A stretch of 64,000 nucleotides of DNA from Paulinella micropora (lineage: Eukaryota; Cercozoa; Imbricatea; Euglyphida; Paulinellidae), in the NCBI GenBank assembly GCA_019918135.1, contig WBZZ01007033.1, positions 157,001 through 221,000 on the forward strand, in the 5' to 3' direction. The notes beneath the pieces are model-generated. The model had not been told where the DNA came from. It did not search any database and saw only the letters and a program-made list of their open reading frames with translations. The translations under genes were made by a program, and so were the position numbers. Below, piece by piece: positions 8,838-18,764 of the stretch; position 1 is the first letter of the stretch; every line of letters begins with the position of its first letter.

Positions 8838-9803
8838 TTGAAAGTAAAACAAGAGTCCAGCGGATATCCCTCGGGATGTAATACGGAAGCAGAAAAACAA
8901 AATTACATAAACAGCATGGAAATCAAAATGGGTGTAAAGATGGATGAAAGCAAAATATTTAAAAACGAAGGACGGCGAGCAGTAGCTAAGTTGTGCTTGA
9001 ACTCTTTATGGGGCAAGTTTGGACAGAAACAAAATAAAACACAGAACAAAATGATAAAGGATAAAGATACCTTATACAAACTATTGAACGATAAATCAGT
9101 AGATAATATAAATATTAACATAATTAACGACAAAATTGTAGAAGCCAGTTATGACTTAAAACAGGATGCGGTGAGCGACCCGATTAAAACAAATGTTGTG
9201 GTTGCTTTATTTACCACATGCCATGCGAGAATGAGACTTTACAATATGATGGACCAATCAGGTAATAGGATATTGTATCATGACACAGACAGCGTAATAT
9301 ATACAACTAACAAAGAAATTAATGAGGCAGATGTAGAGACAGGCGATTTACTTGGAGATTGGACTGATGAATTGAAAGGAGCAAAAATAAAAACCTTTGT
9401 CGGAGGCGGGCCGAAATGTTATGGATACTTATTAGATAATGGTAAAGCCAGTATGAAAGTAAAAGGATTTAGTATGAACTATGAAACGAAAAAAGCATTG
9501 AATTTACCAAATATGGTAAGTGTAATAAGTTGCGGGCTAGGTATTACGAACACTGAATTATTTGAGAATGGTAAAAATGAACTGGCTGAATTGTTGGAGA
9601 CTGATGAAGAATTACGGATTGCAAAGCGAATTGAGAAATCTGGAAAAGTAGTTATAATAGAAAACAACAAGATAACACGAGACAAACAAAAGAAAAAAAT
9701 AACAAGCGAATACTTAGAAAAGATATTTAGTTTTACGTATACGAAAAGACAAGTTATCGGAATTGTAGAGAATGCGATTGAAACTAGACCTTTTGGATAT
9801 TAA
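8838..9803 (+). pseudogene. PLV: C-terminal part of protein-primed DNA polymerase B
   Basis: A 321-residue open stretch carries the palm motifs of family B polymerases: KLCLNSLWGKFG (residues about 51-62, motif B) and YHDTDS (about 147-152, motif C, catalytic aspartates), followed by a thumb-like region with GGGPKCYGY and MKVKGFSMNYETKK. Protein-primed polymerases copy linear Polinton, PLV and adenovirus genomes. The exonuclease and TPR regions are not present; the piece begins just after the telomeric repeats. Confidence 0.85.
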
Positions 9804-9876
9804 AAGATTTATGAACAAAATATCAATAATTAATTAATTTTTTCCCATAAAATTCTTTACCACTCTATATAGACAG

Positions 9877-10165
9877 ATGACTACCCTCACCAGACTATCT
9901 GAAAAATTTGGACGACTTTCAATTGAGAAGAATAAGGAATTCCTTTCAGTAAGAGATGTTCAACAGATGATTGACGAAGAAATTAAGGCAATTGAAAAAA
10001 GTAGAGAAGGCAAGCCAAAGGATACTTTTCCATTTGGTAAATATAAAGGTAAGAAAATTCAAGATGGCGGTTATTGATAAGCCATACCTAGAATGGGTAA
10101 TGAAACAGCCGTGGTTTGAGAAATTTGCAGACATTAAAAGTGAAGTAAAAAAATATTTACAATAA
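9877..10165 (+). pseudogene. PLV: small ORF region resembling the exodeoxyribonuclease X-like C-terminal family
   Basis: Open stretches here include TFPFGKYKGKK and DKPYLEWVMKQPWFEKF. The 'FGKYKGK ... YLEW ... QPWF' pattern is typical of the short ExoX-like C-terminal/DUF3820 domain found in phage and viral proteins. It lies directly after the polymerase on the same strand. The copy looks broken (about one break). Function is unproven; a nucleic-acid role is inferred from the family. Confidence 0.45.
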
Positions 10166-10193
10166 AAATTAATATTTATATTATATACAAATT

Positions 10194-10634
10194 ATGTCGG
10201 ACCTCAACACCAAACAAGACTACTTGAATGAAATTGAAAAATGGAACCTTGATGTTTCTATTAAAAAGCCCACGATTAAATGGACTAAGCCTGACATTGT
10301 TTCTTTCTATGAGTAATACAAACCCCGCGACGACAATGTGAAAGTAGTTATTCCATTGGAAGCCATCACTGATAACTCCAACGTAGTTGAAGATGCGACC
10401 TTCGGTCAGCAAGAAGAGAGCACTCCTTTTAAGGCGAGTGATTTAAAAGAGACAGGTATCACGGAAATAAAGGCAAATGTAGGAAAAGAGATAGCGACGG
10501 CTACATCCGTAGGTGATAAAGAGACTGATATACAATGTACAGAAGAAGGATGTATATTAAGGAAAGCGAGCGATGTTATTCGTGTTGTAAAAGAAAGATA
10601 CAAAAAAAATAAAGTAAATGATATTTTGTTCTGA
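10194..10634 (+). pseudogene. PLV: unrecognised small protein region
   Basis: It starts MSDLNTKQDYLNEIEKWNLD at 10194. Further open sequence at 10338-10634 is acidic/threonine-rich and ends in a basic helix (ASDVIRVVKERYKKNK). The AT-rich codon use and strand match the polymerase. No family is recognised. It appears broken (about one break) and is followed by a shared intergenic hairpin. Confidence 0.4.
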
Positions 10635-10647
10635 CTTCGTCATCACA

Positions 10648-10698
10648 AAACATCGTCTTTCGTTTTATTTTTTTTTCATTTTACATTTCACGATGTTT
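10648..10698. terminator. PLV intergenic hairpin AAACATCGT...ACGATGTTT
   Basis: A perfect 9-bp inverted repeat (10648-10656 with 10690-10698) around a T-rich loop. It lies exactly between two converging genes (ends 10634 plus and 10726 minus). Similar AAACAT(CG) hairpins occur at 17937-17985 and 18720-18763. A transcription end/polyadenylation hairpin is the likely role. Confidence 0.5.
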
Positions 10699-10725
10699 GT
10701 TTCAGACTACGTCTTCAACAAATAT

Positions 10726-11692
10726 CTATTGGTCTTCTATAAAGTTAGCAATAACATTAATATTTCCGTTTCCACCTGCCGACACAGCCTTTTGTGTGAA
10801 TGTCAAAACATCGTTCGGGGTTAATTGAATATCGTAGGTTCTTAGATTAATTTGTTGAGTTGAGGTAGCATTAACATAAATCTTAAAAATTGTTGTTCCG
10901 TTTGCGATAGCAGTTGCTTTTGTGTCTGTATCTACAATTGAAGTTTTGGCATCAACATCAGCAAAACCCGCCCCTGTCAGTGTTCCGTTCAAAACCATTC
11001 TGACGACATTAGCCTTAGTATCTTCATTAGTAATACTTATCAACGAAGGAAAGACATTTGAATTGTTGGTTAGGCGATTATTGAATAGTGCTTTATTCCT
11101 GATACTTAAAATGGGGCTTTCAGTTATATTACCTGCTTCACTACCTTCCGCCGTATTTGTAATACTTGTATTAATTGTGTTGGTGCCTTCAACACAAACT
11201 ACAACTGGCTGTCTTCAGTCTTTGTATTCCAACTCCAACATTATTATTAATAATTCGTGCTGCAAATGGTAATGTAGTATTCCGCAGACTGACACCTGTG
11301 TTGGCATTCGCATACTTATTCGTATGGACTAACTGAAATTCACCTGTCTTCGGATTTTCAATAGAAAACTTAGTAGCACCAAAGCCTAAGTATTGAAATT
11401 GAATTTGAAATACATTTCCCTTTGTCCAGTCTAATACAGGCATATCTCCTGTTCCGTCGCACGGGTCATCCCAGTACGCTTGATAAAATGCGTTTGGGGT
11501 TCCTCCTATACAATGTAGAATAATCATTCCTTCATCTCTAGTTTTGTAAAAGTAGAAACCATGAGATAAATCGTTATCTCCGATACCTATCCACGAATAA
11601 TAATCTTCGGTTTCGTCTGTTGTCCATAAAGCAGTGAAGCGGGCTACAACACCCATACCAGTGCGATATTTTATTTTTCTTTTGCTTACCAT
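10726..11692 (-). pseudogene. PLV: fibre/spike-like structural protein region
   Basis: Two open stretches, 11189-11692 (starting MVSKRKIKYRTGMGVVARFT) and 10726-11043, have the Thr/Asn/Gly/Val-rich beta composition of virion fibres. Examples are HCIGGTPNAFYQAYWDD and MVLNGTLTGAGFADVDA. The first resembles concanavalin-like or trimeric fibre heads in having aromatic beta strands around short turns. The region sits next to the capsid gene on the same strand. It looks broken (about one break). Family assignment is tentative. Confidence 0.45.
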
Positions 11693-11698
11693 ACTAGC

Positions 11699-11924
11699 AC
11701 CCTAACCAGTTCCTTAACACCAGTATTACAGGAAATCTTTCCATATACAATTAATGCACGGATATGGACATCAACAGAAACAAAGGCGTCCGTTTCATTT
11801 CTGAATAATATGGCGGAATTAAAAACGACTGCTAATGCTATGTTTCTGTTGATGTCCATATCCGTGCATTAATGGTATATGGAAAGATTTCCTGTAATAC
11901 TGGTGTTAAGGAACTGGTTAGGGT
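11699..11924. repeat. 84-nt inverted repeat with 58-nt spacer
   Basis: Left arm 11699-11782 and right arm 11841-11924 are reverse complements with a single mismatch. The outer ends read ACCCTAACC and GGTTAGGGT, so each arm finishes in a telomere-like hexamer. The structure lies between the fibre-like region and the capsid gene. It could be a fused pair of terminal inverted repeats, a foldback, or a rearrangement scar. Confidence 0.9.
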
Positions 11925-12095
11925 TTCACCAAAAGCGGTCTTCATATGATTAGTTTCACAATGTGCCCGTCATATCCAACTTTGACATTTACAAACTTTT
12001 CGTCTGGATTTGTGCGATTAAATTTCTTTGGTGGGTTGCCGTTTCTTGTGTATATTATACAAAAAAATATTTTTTATTTTCTTTTTCTTTCTTTT
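11925..12095. other. AT-rich gap between inverted repeat and capsid gene
   Basis: Mostly A/T with T runs near 12060-12095. A minus-strand open stretch of about 35 codons ends at 11942 (ending VGYDGHIVKLII) without an obvious start. It may be the remnant of a small PLV gene. The plus-strand frame across 11946-12482 is a shadow of the capsid gene. Confidence 0.35.
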
Positions 12096-13640
12096 TTAAC
12101 TCATCATAATTTCAATTCCTTTAACAACAATAGTCCTCTGAAGAATAGCATAAGTATAATAATTCAATTGGACTGCTCCCTCCGCACTCCATTCATATTG
12201 CCGTTCAGTGTCCAAGGACAGACCAGCCACTTCATAACCCTCTTCTTCTCTCTTGTCATAAAGCGGGCGGTTGTGATCCCAGAAATCAACGTGAAACTAG
12301 TTATACTTATACACATTAGAGTTCAAAATAGCAGAACCCTTAACTTTTTCCTTCAAAAGCATATAGTCTTCATCGCGGGCGCAAGAGATATCAAACTGCT
12401 GAATTCTATTACTATCCAAAGTAGTGTAATAAGAAGTAATCTTAGCCTGTGCTCGGTTATTGCAATCAAATGCTGTGTTTGAAGTTTCAGTGTTATGAAA
12501 CCCGCTAGTGTAAATTCGGCGAATTCTCTCATCCTGAGAGCGGTTCATCTTCAAAACAAATGACTGAGTGCCCGCCGCGAGATTAGTTTTCCAAGAGATA
12601 GGGTATTCAGTCTTAAACGAAAAGCCTTCACCAGCAATCTTTTGTTGAACACCCAATATAACATTAGGGTCAGTTTCAACAGCAAGAAAGAGTTTAAGAT
12701 TAGTAATCGTTGCTGGCTGTGCGGTGGCAATTGCTCCTGTTGCAACACTTTTAGCATCAGTTCCATAAAATATGGTTTTCTGGGTTCCCTCCCACACAAT
12801 CCTCAAATTAAGAATTTCATTAAAGCCGATAGTCTTATCAATTTCAAAAATAGTTCCAAAAAGCATACCAAGAGGAATAGACACATTGATTACTGGCGAA
12901 TTTCCAGTATTGACTGCATTTGCCAGAACTGCAGCGGGGTCTTGACCAACACTTCCACCTTCAAAATACTTCGCCTCCTCATAAGAGACATTTACAACAG
13001 AGGCAGCACCAGTTCCATTAGCAATTAGCAAATCATCATGACGACGAGCATTGATAGATGGCGGAGAAATTGCTCCTGCGATAGCATTACCATAAACATT
13101 TAATGTCGCCCGAAGATGACCATCGGTATCAATACTTCCCGCAACTGTTGCAGCACTTGCTTGTTGGCCAGCATACACGTTAGCATTAAAGGCGGTTGTA
13201 GCACGGCCATCAGCATTACACTTTTGAAGCATAGACCCATAACCAGAATTAGCCCCGTGGTTATCCAAAGCCATAAATCTATCATAAGAAATCTCAGGCT
13301 TCCAAATCATCTTAGTGTAATTACCAACGTGTTGAAGATTACACAGATACTGACCGCTTCGGCTTCGTAGTTCAATCGTCTTAATCATTGACAAGCAGTC
13401 CATAGGAATTCTGTTATAATTACCAATTCCGCCAGTCGTCGGTGTGTAGGTAAATCGCAACACACTCCTTGCAAGGTTCAAAGGACGAGTTGGAATTTCA
13501 AAAGTTGATTCAATTCCTCCGACGCTGGTAATTGGCACAGTGGCAAGACTCTCGCGGGCAGTAAGTTTGTTAAGCGAATACTTACCGCGGATAAGTTCGC
13601 TTTGGCTGTGAGTAAGTTCTCCGCCGTATTGGACAGGCAT
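12096..13640 (-). pseudogene. PLV: double jelly-roll major capsid protein region
   Basis: It starts MPVQYGGELTHSQSELIRGK. A 447-residue open stretch (12297-13640) carries the PLV-type capsid pattern: GKYSLNKLTARESLATVPIT, RSVLRFTYTP, IPMDCLSMIKTIELRSRSGQ, and the late INVSIPLGMLFGTIFEIDKT followed by LNLRIVWE. Double jelly-roll proteins of this kind trimerise into pseudo-hexameric capsomers in Polintons, PLVs, virophages and adenoviruses. Coding character continues to about 12096, in line with the usual capsid length of about 500-600 residues. Overall about one break. Confidence 0.85.
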
Positions 13641-13793
13641 TTTTGTTTTTGTTTTTGAAGAAGTGTAAGTTGATTAATACACGAAATATATTTATAGAAA
13701 AAAAAATAATTAAAATGAATATCAATCACTTCGATTTCAACAAATTGAAAAATGAATTAAATAAACTAAAATAATTAGTTTCACGATAAACCA

Positions 13794-14538
13794 TCATGTC
13801 ATAACTATTCCCAAACCATTAAGATTTATTGCTTGGTCGTTTTCGTCCGTCAAGCAAAACCTGAATACATTGTTTGAATTAGCGGACAATGTTTTACCAT
13901 ACTCAGACCCGCTTCCATCATAGATAACAGAACCAAAAGGAATTTCGTTGGCTGTGTATATTTCTTGAAGCACATGATTATCACCTTCATTCACCAAATC
14001 CGATTTGAAGATACAAAGTTTTTTCACCAGTTAAAATAATTACATTCGGCGATTTAATAAAATCATTAGCAAAGAAATATGTTGAATTTCTATCAAAACC
14101 CATAACTTCATGAATACGGGTATCAGCATCAAATATAAACCTCGGTTGAATACCTCCGTTATTTGAAACACTGAATGTTAATTTACCATCCTCCGCTTCT
14201 GTGTTTGTATTGTTGCTTGAGACAACATAAGTATAGTCATTCGGACTTTCTGCCGTCAGTACCTCGGCCAGTTTATTTTTTAAGTTGTTCATTGTGTAGT
14301 TTCCCTCAGGTATCGTAATTAAAGCCTCATACCCGTCTTCGGATAATGTAAAAGTATTATATGGTGAAGCCACAGAGTAATACGATTTCGGCACATAAAT
14401 ATGAAGAATTTTACAATGTGTGGGATTGTCTAGCCCCTTCATATTGACTTCGTGTGTAAAGTCGCTGTCTGTCCCCGTTATCCTATTTTTACTATTTATG
14501 TAATAGATACCAGAACTTCTTCCTCCCTTATACTCCAT
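13794..14538 (-). pseudogene. PLV: penton-like minor capsid region
   Basis: It starts MEYKGGRSSGIYYINSKNRI at 14538. The pattern 'YYINSKNR..GT.SDFTHEV...' followed by IYVPKSYYSV, TIPEGNYTMNNLKNKLAEVL and FIFDADTRIHEVMGFD is that of PLV/Polinton minor capsid (penton) proteins, single jelly-rolls that close the capsid vertices. Further open sequence at 13794-14027 has the matching beta-rich composition. About one break. It is next to the capsid gene on the same strand, as in most PLVs. The part right of 13882 is duplicated at 34069-34725. Confidence 0.75.
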
Positions 14539-14704
14539 CGTAGGTGCTTTTTATAAAAACCACCTACAACCTCAAAAATCTATATATTAGAAAAATCTTT
14601 TATATGTATGTATCAAAACCATAACCATTCTGTGCTTTTAATTTTTCTGCTTCTTCTTTTAAATCTGTATCACCGCTGGCAAATTTAAATTTAATACCTT
14701 TCGC

Positions 14705-15322
14705 TCACTCCATTAAAAACCTCATAGCAAACCATCCACACGTGTCCGAAGTATCACTCTGCTCTTTTACTTTATTAACCTTCATTAATAAATAACTATC
14801 GGGGTGGCTTTTATCTATTAGTCGTTTCATTTGTTGTTGGAAGTCTTCAGTAGGTTCATAAAGTGCTAGCGGGTCATACACTTCAAAACTCCTGTCTTTA
14901 TCTAGACTTGTCCATACGGCCATCCAGTGCTGGCCTTTTTTGGTGCTCGGGTCGGTATTCATTATAAATCCGTATCGCTTTCTTTTTTCTGGATTTAGTT
15001 TGTAGATTTCATCACTTGCTATCGCTCCGAGATACCATCCATATTTTTTCATTATTTCATCTATTTCATTAGTCATTAGTCCCCGCCCATCACCCTGCTG
15101 TGGCTCCTCTGGCGGGGGCTCCTCTTGCTGTGGCTCTGGCTCTGGTTGCTGTGGCTCTGGTTGCTGTGGTTGCTCTGGTTGCTGTGGCTGTGGCTCTAAT
15201 GGCGGGGGTAGCGGTTGGGGCATCCCCTCGTCAACGCTCAAATCATTTGAAACTTGTTTATCTACATTTGTGTCTATAGTCATTTTGTTCGTTAGAGTAT
15301 TTACAAAATTATGTTTGTTCAT
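14705..15322 (-). pseudogene. PLV: adenain-like cysteine protease
   Basis: A 205-residue open stretch. Residues about 35-78 are a Pro/Gln/Glu linker. The C-terminal domain has the adenain/Ulp1 catalytic layout: His in GQHWMAVW (about 132), acidic residue in EVYDPL (about 150), and Cys in DTCGWFAMRFL (about 195). This protease matures capsid proteins in adenoviruses, Polintons and PLVs. It is second upstream of the capsid gene in the same strand block. The copy may be slightly short at the C-terminus compared with relatives. Almost identical at 34892-35509. Confidence 0.85.
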
Positions 15323-15369
15323 TGTATGTTTCCAATCTTTGCGGGCTAAGTATTTTTATTTTCGCTATT

Positions 15370-15964
15370 GAAAATACTTTATCAATTAATTCTTCTAATG
15401 TCTTCGCTCCACTACCTTTTTGCTCATTAATACCCATATACTCTTCATATCTAGCATAATACCCATATACTCTTCATATCTAGCATAATCCGCTACTTTT
15501 CTTTTTACGTTTTCCTTTTCATTTCCAACATCAATATTAAACCTTTTAATCATGTCAATAATCCACTTTGAAGTGTCTTTGTAATTTAATTTTTTATGTC
15601 CATCACTATCTAGTCTCTTTTTTAAAGCCTGTGCTAACTCTTTTATGGTAATGATTGGGTGATAAGTTTTTGAAAATGCTGATATTAAAAATTGATTAAT
15701 TTGTAAATGTTCAAAATGCTTACCCTTTTCTCCTGCTTTCTTTTCTTCCTTTTCAAGTTTTTATTTATATTCTTCTGCTAACTTTTTCTGTTCCTCTAAA
15801 GATGTCGCTGTGGCTATAGCCATCTGAATATCTTGACTGGCTTTTTGTAAGTCTTTACGACTCATCTTTTTTATGAACTTATCTGTATATCCTGCTAATT
15901 TCAGTGTTTCAATATCTTTCTGCTTTTGCTTTTTTTCTTCCTCATATTGCTCTTTCGTTTTCAA
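15370..15964 (-). pseudogene. PLV: Lys/Glu-rich helical protein, copy 1 (broken)
   Basis: It starts MKTKEQYEEEKKQKQKDIET and is strongly charged and helical, with a probable coiled coil. The counterpart at 35533-36123 is a continuous 196-residue frame; this copy is broken (about two breaks). The C-terminal half of the family has a globular look (HFEHLQINQFLISAFSKTYH). No family recognised. Its position in the structural block suggests a virion or assembly role. Confidence 0.6.
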
Positions 15965-16000
15965 TGGTGCTTCATCTCCTAAATTAGGTAAGGGCGGTGC

Positions 16001-16642
16001 TTATGGTGGTGCTCCTAATGGCGGTGCTTGTGGTTGCCCCTGCTGTGGTGGCATAATATATTGATATTGTGGTGGCGGTGGTAATGGTTGTATCCTATTT
16101 TTTCTGTCTTCTTCATATTTTACATCTTCTATGAGTTTTTGCTCTCTTCTTAGTTCTCTGGCTTTTTGTTCTTGTCGTTCCTTGATATCTGATAGTTCAT
16201 TGCGGTGTATCCTTGCTAAATCATCCTGCCTTTCCTTAGCATCTGCTATGTCTTTTCTTTCTTGCCTCTTCTTTTCTTCTTCAGCATCAACTCGTGCTTT
16301 TTTCTCTTTTTGGTCAATCTCATCAATCTTTTCGTATTTCTCCTCTCTGAGTTTGTCTAAGTGGTCATTAATGGCGGTTCTAGTATTTTGTTCAATATCC
16401 GACAAACTCTGGACTTTTCTTAAGTCTTCTTTTCGCTTAGGTGTCCGCTTTGCTTTTGGTCTGCTTAAGTATTTCATAAAAAGTTTAACGATTTGAAGTG
16501 TGCTCATATCATTTGTTTTCTTACCGAAATTAAGATAATATTTTTTACCCTTCTGGATAATATACGGCTTCCCGCTTTTATTTCTATAAACCCGCGGGGG
16601 TCTTACCTTTGTCTTTTTTATTCGCTTAGTCTTAGCCGACAT
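16001..16642 (-). pseudogene. PLV: basic N-terminal domain plus long coiled coil
   Basis: A 213-residue frame beginning MSAKTKRIKKTKVRPPRVYR. Residues about 20-60 (KSGKPYIIQKGKKYYLNFGK) form a short conserved-looking basic module; about 60-185 is a nearly continuous Lys/Glu/Arg coiled coil; the tail is Pro/Gln-rich (PPPPQYQYIMPPQQGQPQAP). I do not recognise a named family. The gene lies in the PLV structural block and is present with one or two substitutions at 36160-36801. Confidence 0.6.
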
Positions 16643-16690
16643 ATTATATCAGCAAAAAAATATTTCCCAATAATTTCAATTGATATTTTT

Positions 16691-16936
16691 TCAAAACTTC
16701 AAGGCGCCACGCCCTCTCTGCTTACCATACCCAAGTTTTGCAGCGGTAGAGCCTATACGAGACTCATATGGAACCCCGACATCACCAAGAGCATTCGCAG
16801 TCTTTGAAATAATCTTGTTATCACGAAGAAATTTATTCACTGCCATTGCGGTTCTTCCAACCTTTGCCCAGTTAATTTTACCACCAGCCTGCCCCTTGCC
16901 CTTCTTCCGTCCAGTTTTCTTTTTACCTCCAGCCAT
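16691..16936 (-). pseudogene. PLV: small basic core/minor capsid-like protein
   Basis: From the ATG at 16936 the product is 81 residues: MAGGKKKTGRKKGKGQAGGK, a helical middle (VGRTAMAVNKFLRDNKIISK) and a C-terminal SRIGSTAAKLGYGKQRGRGA. Small Lys/Arg/Gly-rich proteins ending in a 'GYG+RRGRG' motif occur in Polintons and PLVs and are compared with adenovirus core protein pX or minor capsid peptides. An in-frame upstream ATG at 17041 exists, but the region before 16936 looks non-coding. DNA condensation or membrane/capsid bridging is inferred. Confidence 0.6.
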
Positions 16937-17071
16937 GTTGGTGCTTGAGTTAATAGTTCGTTTGCCGATTGTTAGAATGACTTCAACACGAGTTGTCTTC
17001 ACTACCATATAATAGAAAGATTTTAAAAAATCTTTCAGCAAAAAATTTAAAAATATTTAAAAATCAAATAA

Positions 17072-17889
17072 TTATTTTAGTCTAAAATTAAAATTTTTGC
17101 GTAATTCGTCATCAACACTTGAGACATAAAGAAAATTAAATCTCTCCTTTGTTGCTTCGTGATACTTTTGAAGAAAGTAATCAAAGTCAAAAGATAAGTC
17201 TAAGTGTTTATACACGAGTTCCATCTTATCCTGAGACTGGGCTGGAAAGATTAATAAATAATCTAACTGCTTAATGGCTTCTGGCCGTAGGTCGTTCAGA
17301 TACTGGCTTGACATAATCACCTTTGATTTATAGTGTCTGTTCTTTTTTAACAAATCGCTTACGGACTTGTCTCTTAATCCACTCCCTAAATCATCCAAAA
17401 CAAAAACAGCCTCTGGAGAAATATACTTACTTGGCCTTTCTTTCGCCTCCGCGGCGCTCTGTTTCTTTTCCTTTCCGAAATAAAGAAATTGTGGCTTCTC
17501 TATTTCCTCTTTGTCCTGTTTTACTTCTCCTTCGTGTTGCTCGTCCTGTCTGTTCAGTTTGTCTAACTCATAATCAATAACATTTACACCATCTGATTTA
17601 AGAAAGGTATATATTGCCATCGGGTTGCCTCTGTTTTTAAAGTGCTTTACCATTGCTTTATAAATGTAGTCCTTGTGTATATCGTTGAAGCAATAATGAC
17701 AATACGGGTTTTTCTGTCTGTAGTCCGTTTCAGTATTTCAGAGAGTGCTGTCGTTTTCCCGCTCTTCTTACGGGCGAGTAGAAAGATGTTGTCATACGGC
17801 TCATTAAATAATTTATAACCCTTGGCTTTTTTGTTTCCATCACCCTCTTGTTTTACTGGCTTCACCTTGACATGATTAATCTTAAGCAT
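17072..17889 (-). pseudogene. PLV: FtsK/HerA-type genome-packaging ATPase region
   Basis: The open stretch 17647-17889 contains a Walker A motif, ARKKSGKTT (residues about 39-47), and 17072-17653 contains a Walker B motif, AVFVLDDLG, followed by KSKVIMSSQYLNDL, where a sensor residue would sit. This is the A32-like ATPase that pumps DNA into capsids in PLVs, Polintons and virophages. The region matches the usual length (about 250-280 residues). It looks broken (about one break). Nearly identical at 37231-38048. Confidence 0.85.
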
Positions 17890-17906
17890 GATATTTTAGA
17901 ATTGCG

Positions 17907-17985
17907 CTTCGTGCTGTCGCACTCTCTCTTATTCTAAAACATCGTTTTTTTCATTTACAAGAAATTAAATGGTTTTACCATGTTT
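17907..17985. terminator. PLV intergenic hairpin pair
   Basis: The motif CTTCGTGCTGTCGCACTCTC (17907-17926) lies inside a TTAGAAT...ATTCTAA stem, followed by AAACAT (17937) and ATGTTT (17980-17985) as a second stem. The same 20-mer and the same second stem recur at 18667-18763. It falls between the end of the 120-residue gene and the start of the ATPase gene. Confidence 0.45.
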
Positions 17986-18033
17986 GTTGAAGACATAGTC
18001 TGAAAAGAAAATCGTAGATTTTCTAAACAAATA

Positions 18034-18396
18034 TCAGCCTAAAAATTCCAAACACACAACAATTCGGCCTGCTAAATTTCCTGTGTCAATATTTCCGCTG
18101 TCGGTTTCAAGGACTTTAAATGTATATTGTCCGTCAGTCCATCCGACAACACCCAAATTATAACTAAGGTTTGAAATGTTTGCTGTGGTGCTGTCCGCAA
18201 ATGTTCCAATAATTCCAATTCTGTCCATGTAAAGAATTCTGGTTTTGGTTTCGGTCTGATCGTTCGTATAATGAATAAACTTAACATTCATTTTGGTTGG
18301 TGTGAATGACATTTGGATATTTTTATTAAATGTTTTGCTTCCTCCAGCAAAATCATTGCTCAGAAAAATAATCTTTTGGTATTTATAGTCAGCCAT
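18034..18396 (-). pseudogene. PLV: 120-residue beta-rich protein
   Basis: It starts MADYKYQKIIFLSNDFAGGS and continues with alternating hydrophobic strands (MNVKFIHYTN, RILYMDRIGIIGTFADS, GRIVVCLEFLG). It looks like a small jelly-roll or other all-beta virion protein. The frame is complete and identical at 38193-38555. The start codon overlaps the start of the divergent gene at 18395. No named family is recognised. Confidence 0.6.
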
Positions 18397-18658
18397 GATG
18401 TACTCTATATTAGTGCTAATAAACTTTTTATTAACTAATATTTCTGCTCGGACTGCCTGCGACTTTTACTCACGGGTCAGTGAGAAAAAAAATGAGAGTT
18501 GTGCTTATTGTATAAAGCAAGGAATAGAAACTAAATTTAAATGTGTGTATAAACCTTTTAGTGATTGGTGTGTTAGTTTTGATGAAGCCATTCCTTTAAT
18601 GTGCTCAAATGATGCTATGTGGTATAAAACTCAAGTATATGAATGCTTTGATATTTGA
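18395..18658 (+). pseudogene. PLV: small secreted cysteine-rich protein
   Basis: An 87-residue frame with an N-terminal hydrophobic signal (MMYSILVLINFLLTNISA) and seven cysteines in the mature part (TACDF, ESCAYC, FKC, DWC, LMC, YEC). It looks like an exported or surface-attached disulphide-bonded protein. It is the only plus-strand gene in the right half of the PLV and shares start-codon bases with the minus-strand gene at 18396. Its frame is identical at 38554-38817, as is most of the duplicated block. Function unknown. Confidence 0.5.
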
Positions 18659-18666
18659 GAATTTCA

Positions 18667-18763
18667 CTTCGTGCTGTCGCACTCTCGCTATGGATTCAAC
18701 TTGTTGAATCTATAATCTCAAACATCGTCTCCCATTTTAATTTTTTGTCGGTTTTCGATGTTT
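18667..18763. terminator. PLV intergenic hairpin cluster
   Basis: It contains a second copy of CTTCGTGCTGTCGCACTCTC (18667-18686), a GATTCAA/TTGAATC stem, and AAACATCG (18720-18727) pairing with CGATGTTT (18756-18763). It lies exactly between two converging genes (ends 18658 plus and 18765 minus), so a shared 3'-end signal is likely. Confidence 0.5.
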
Positions 18764-18764
18764 A

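Noticed and set aside
11946-12482. 178-codon plus-strand frame
   Set aside because: It overlaps the capsid gene end on the opposite strand and has low-complexity Phe/Ser/Ile composition.
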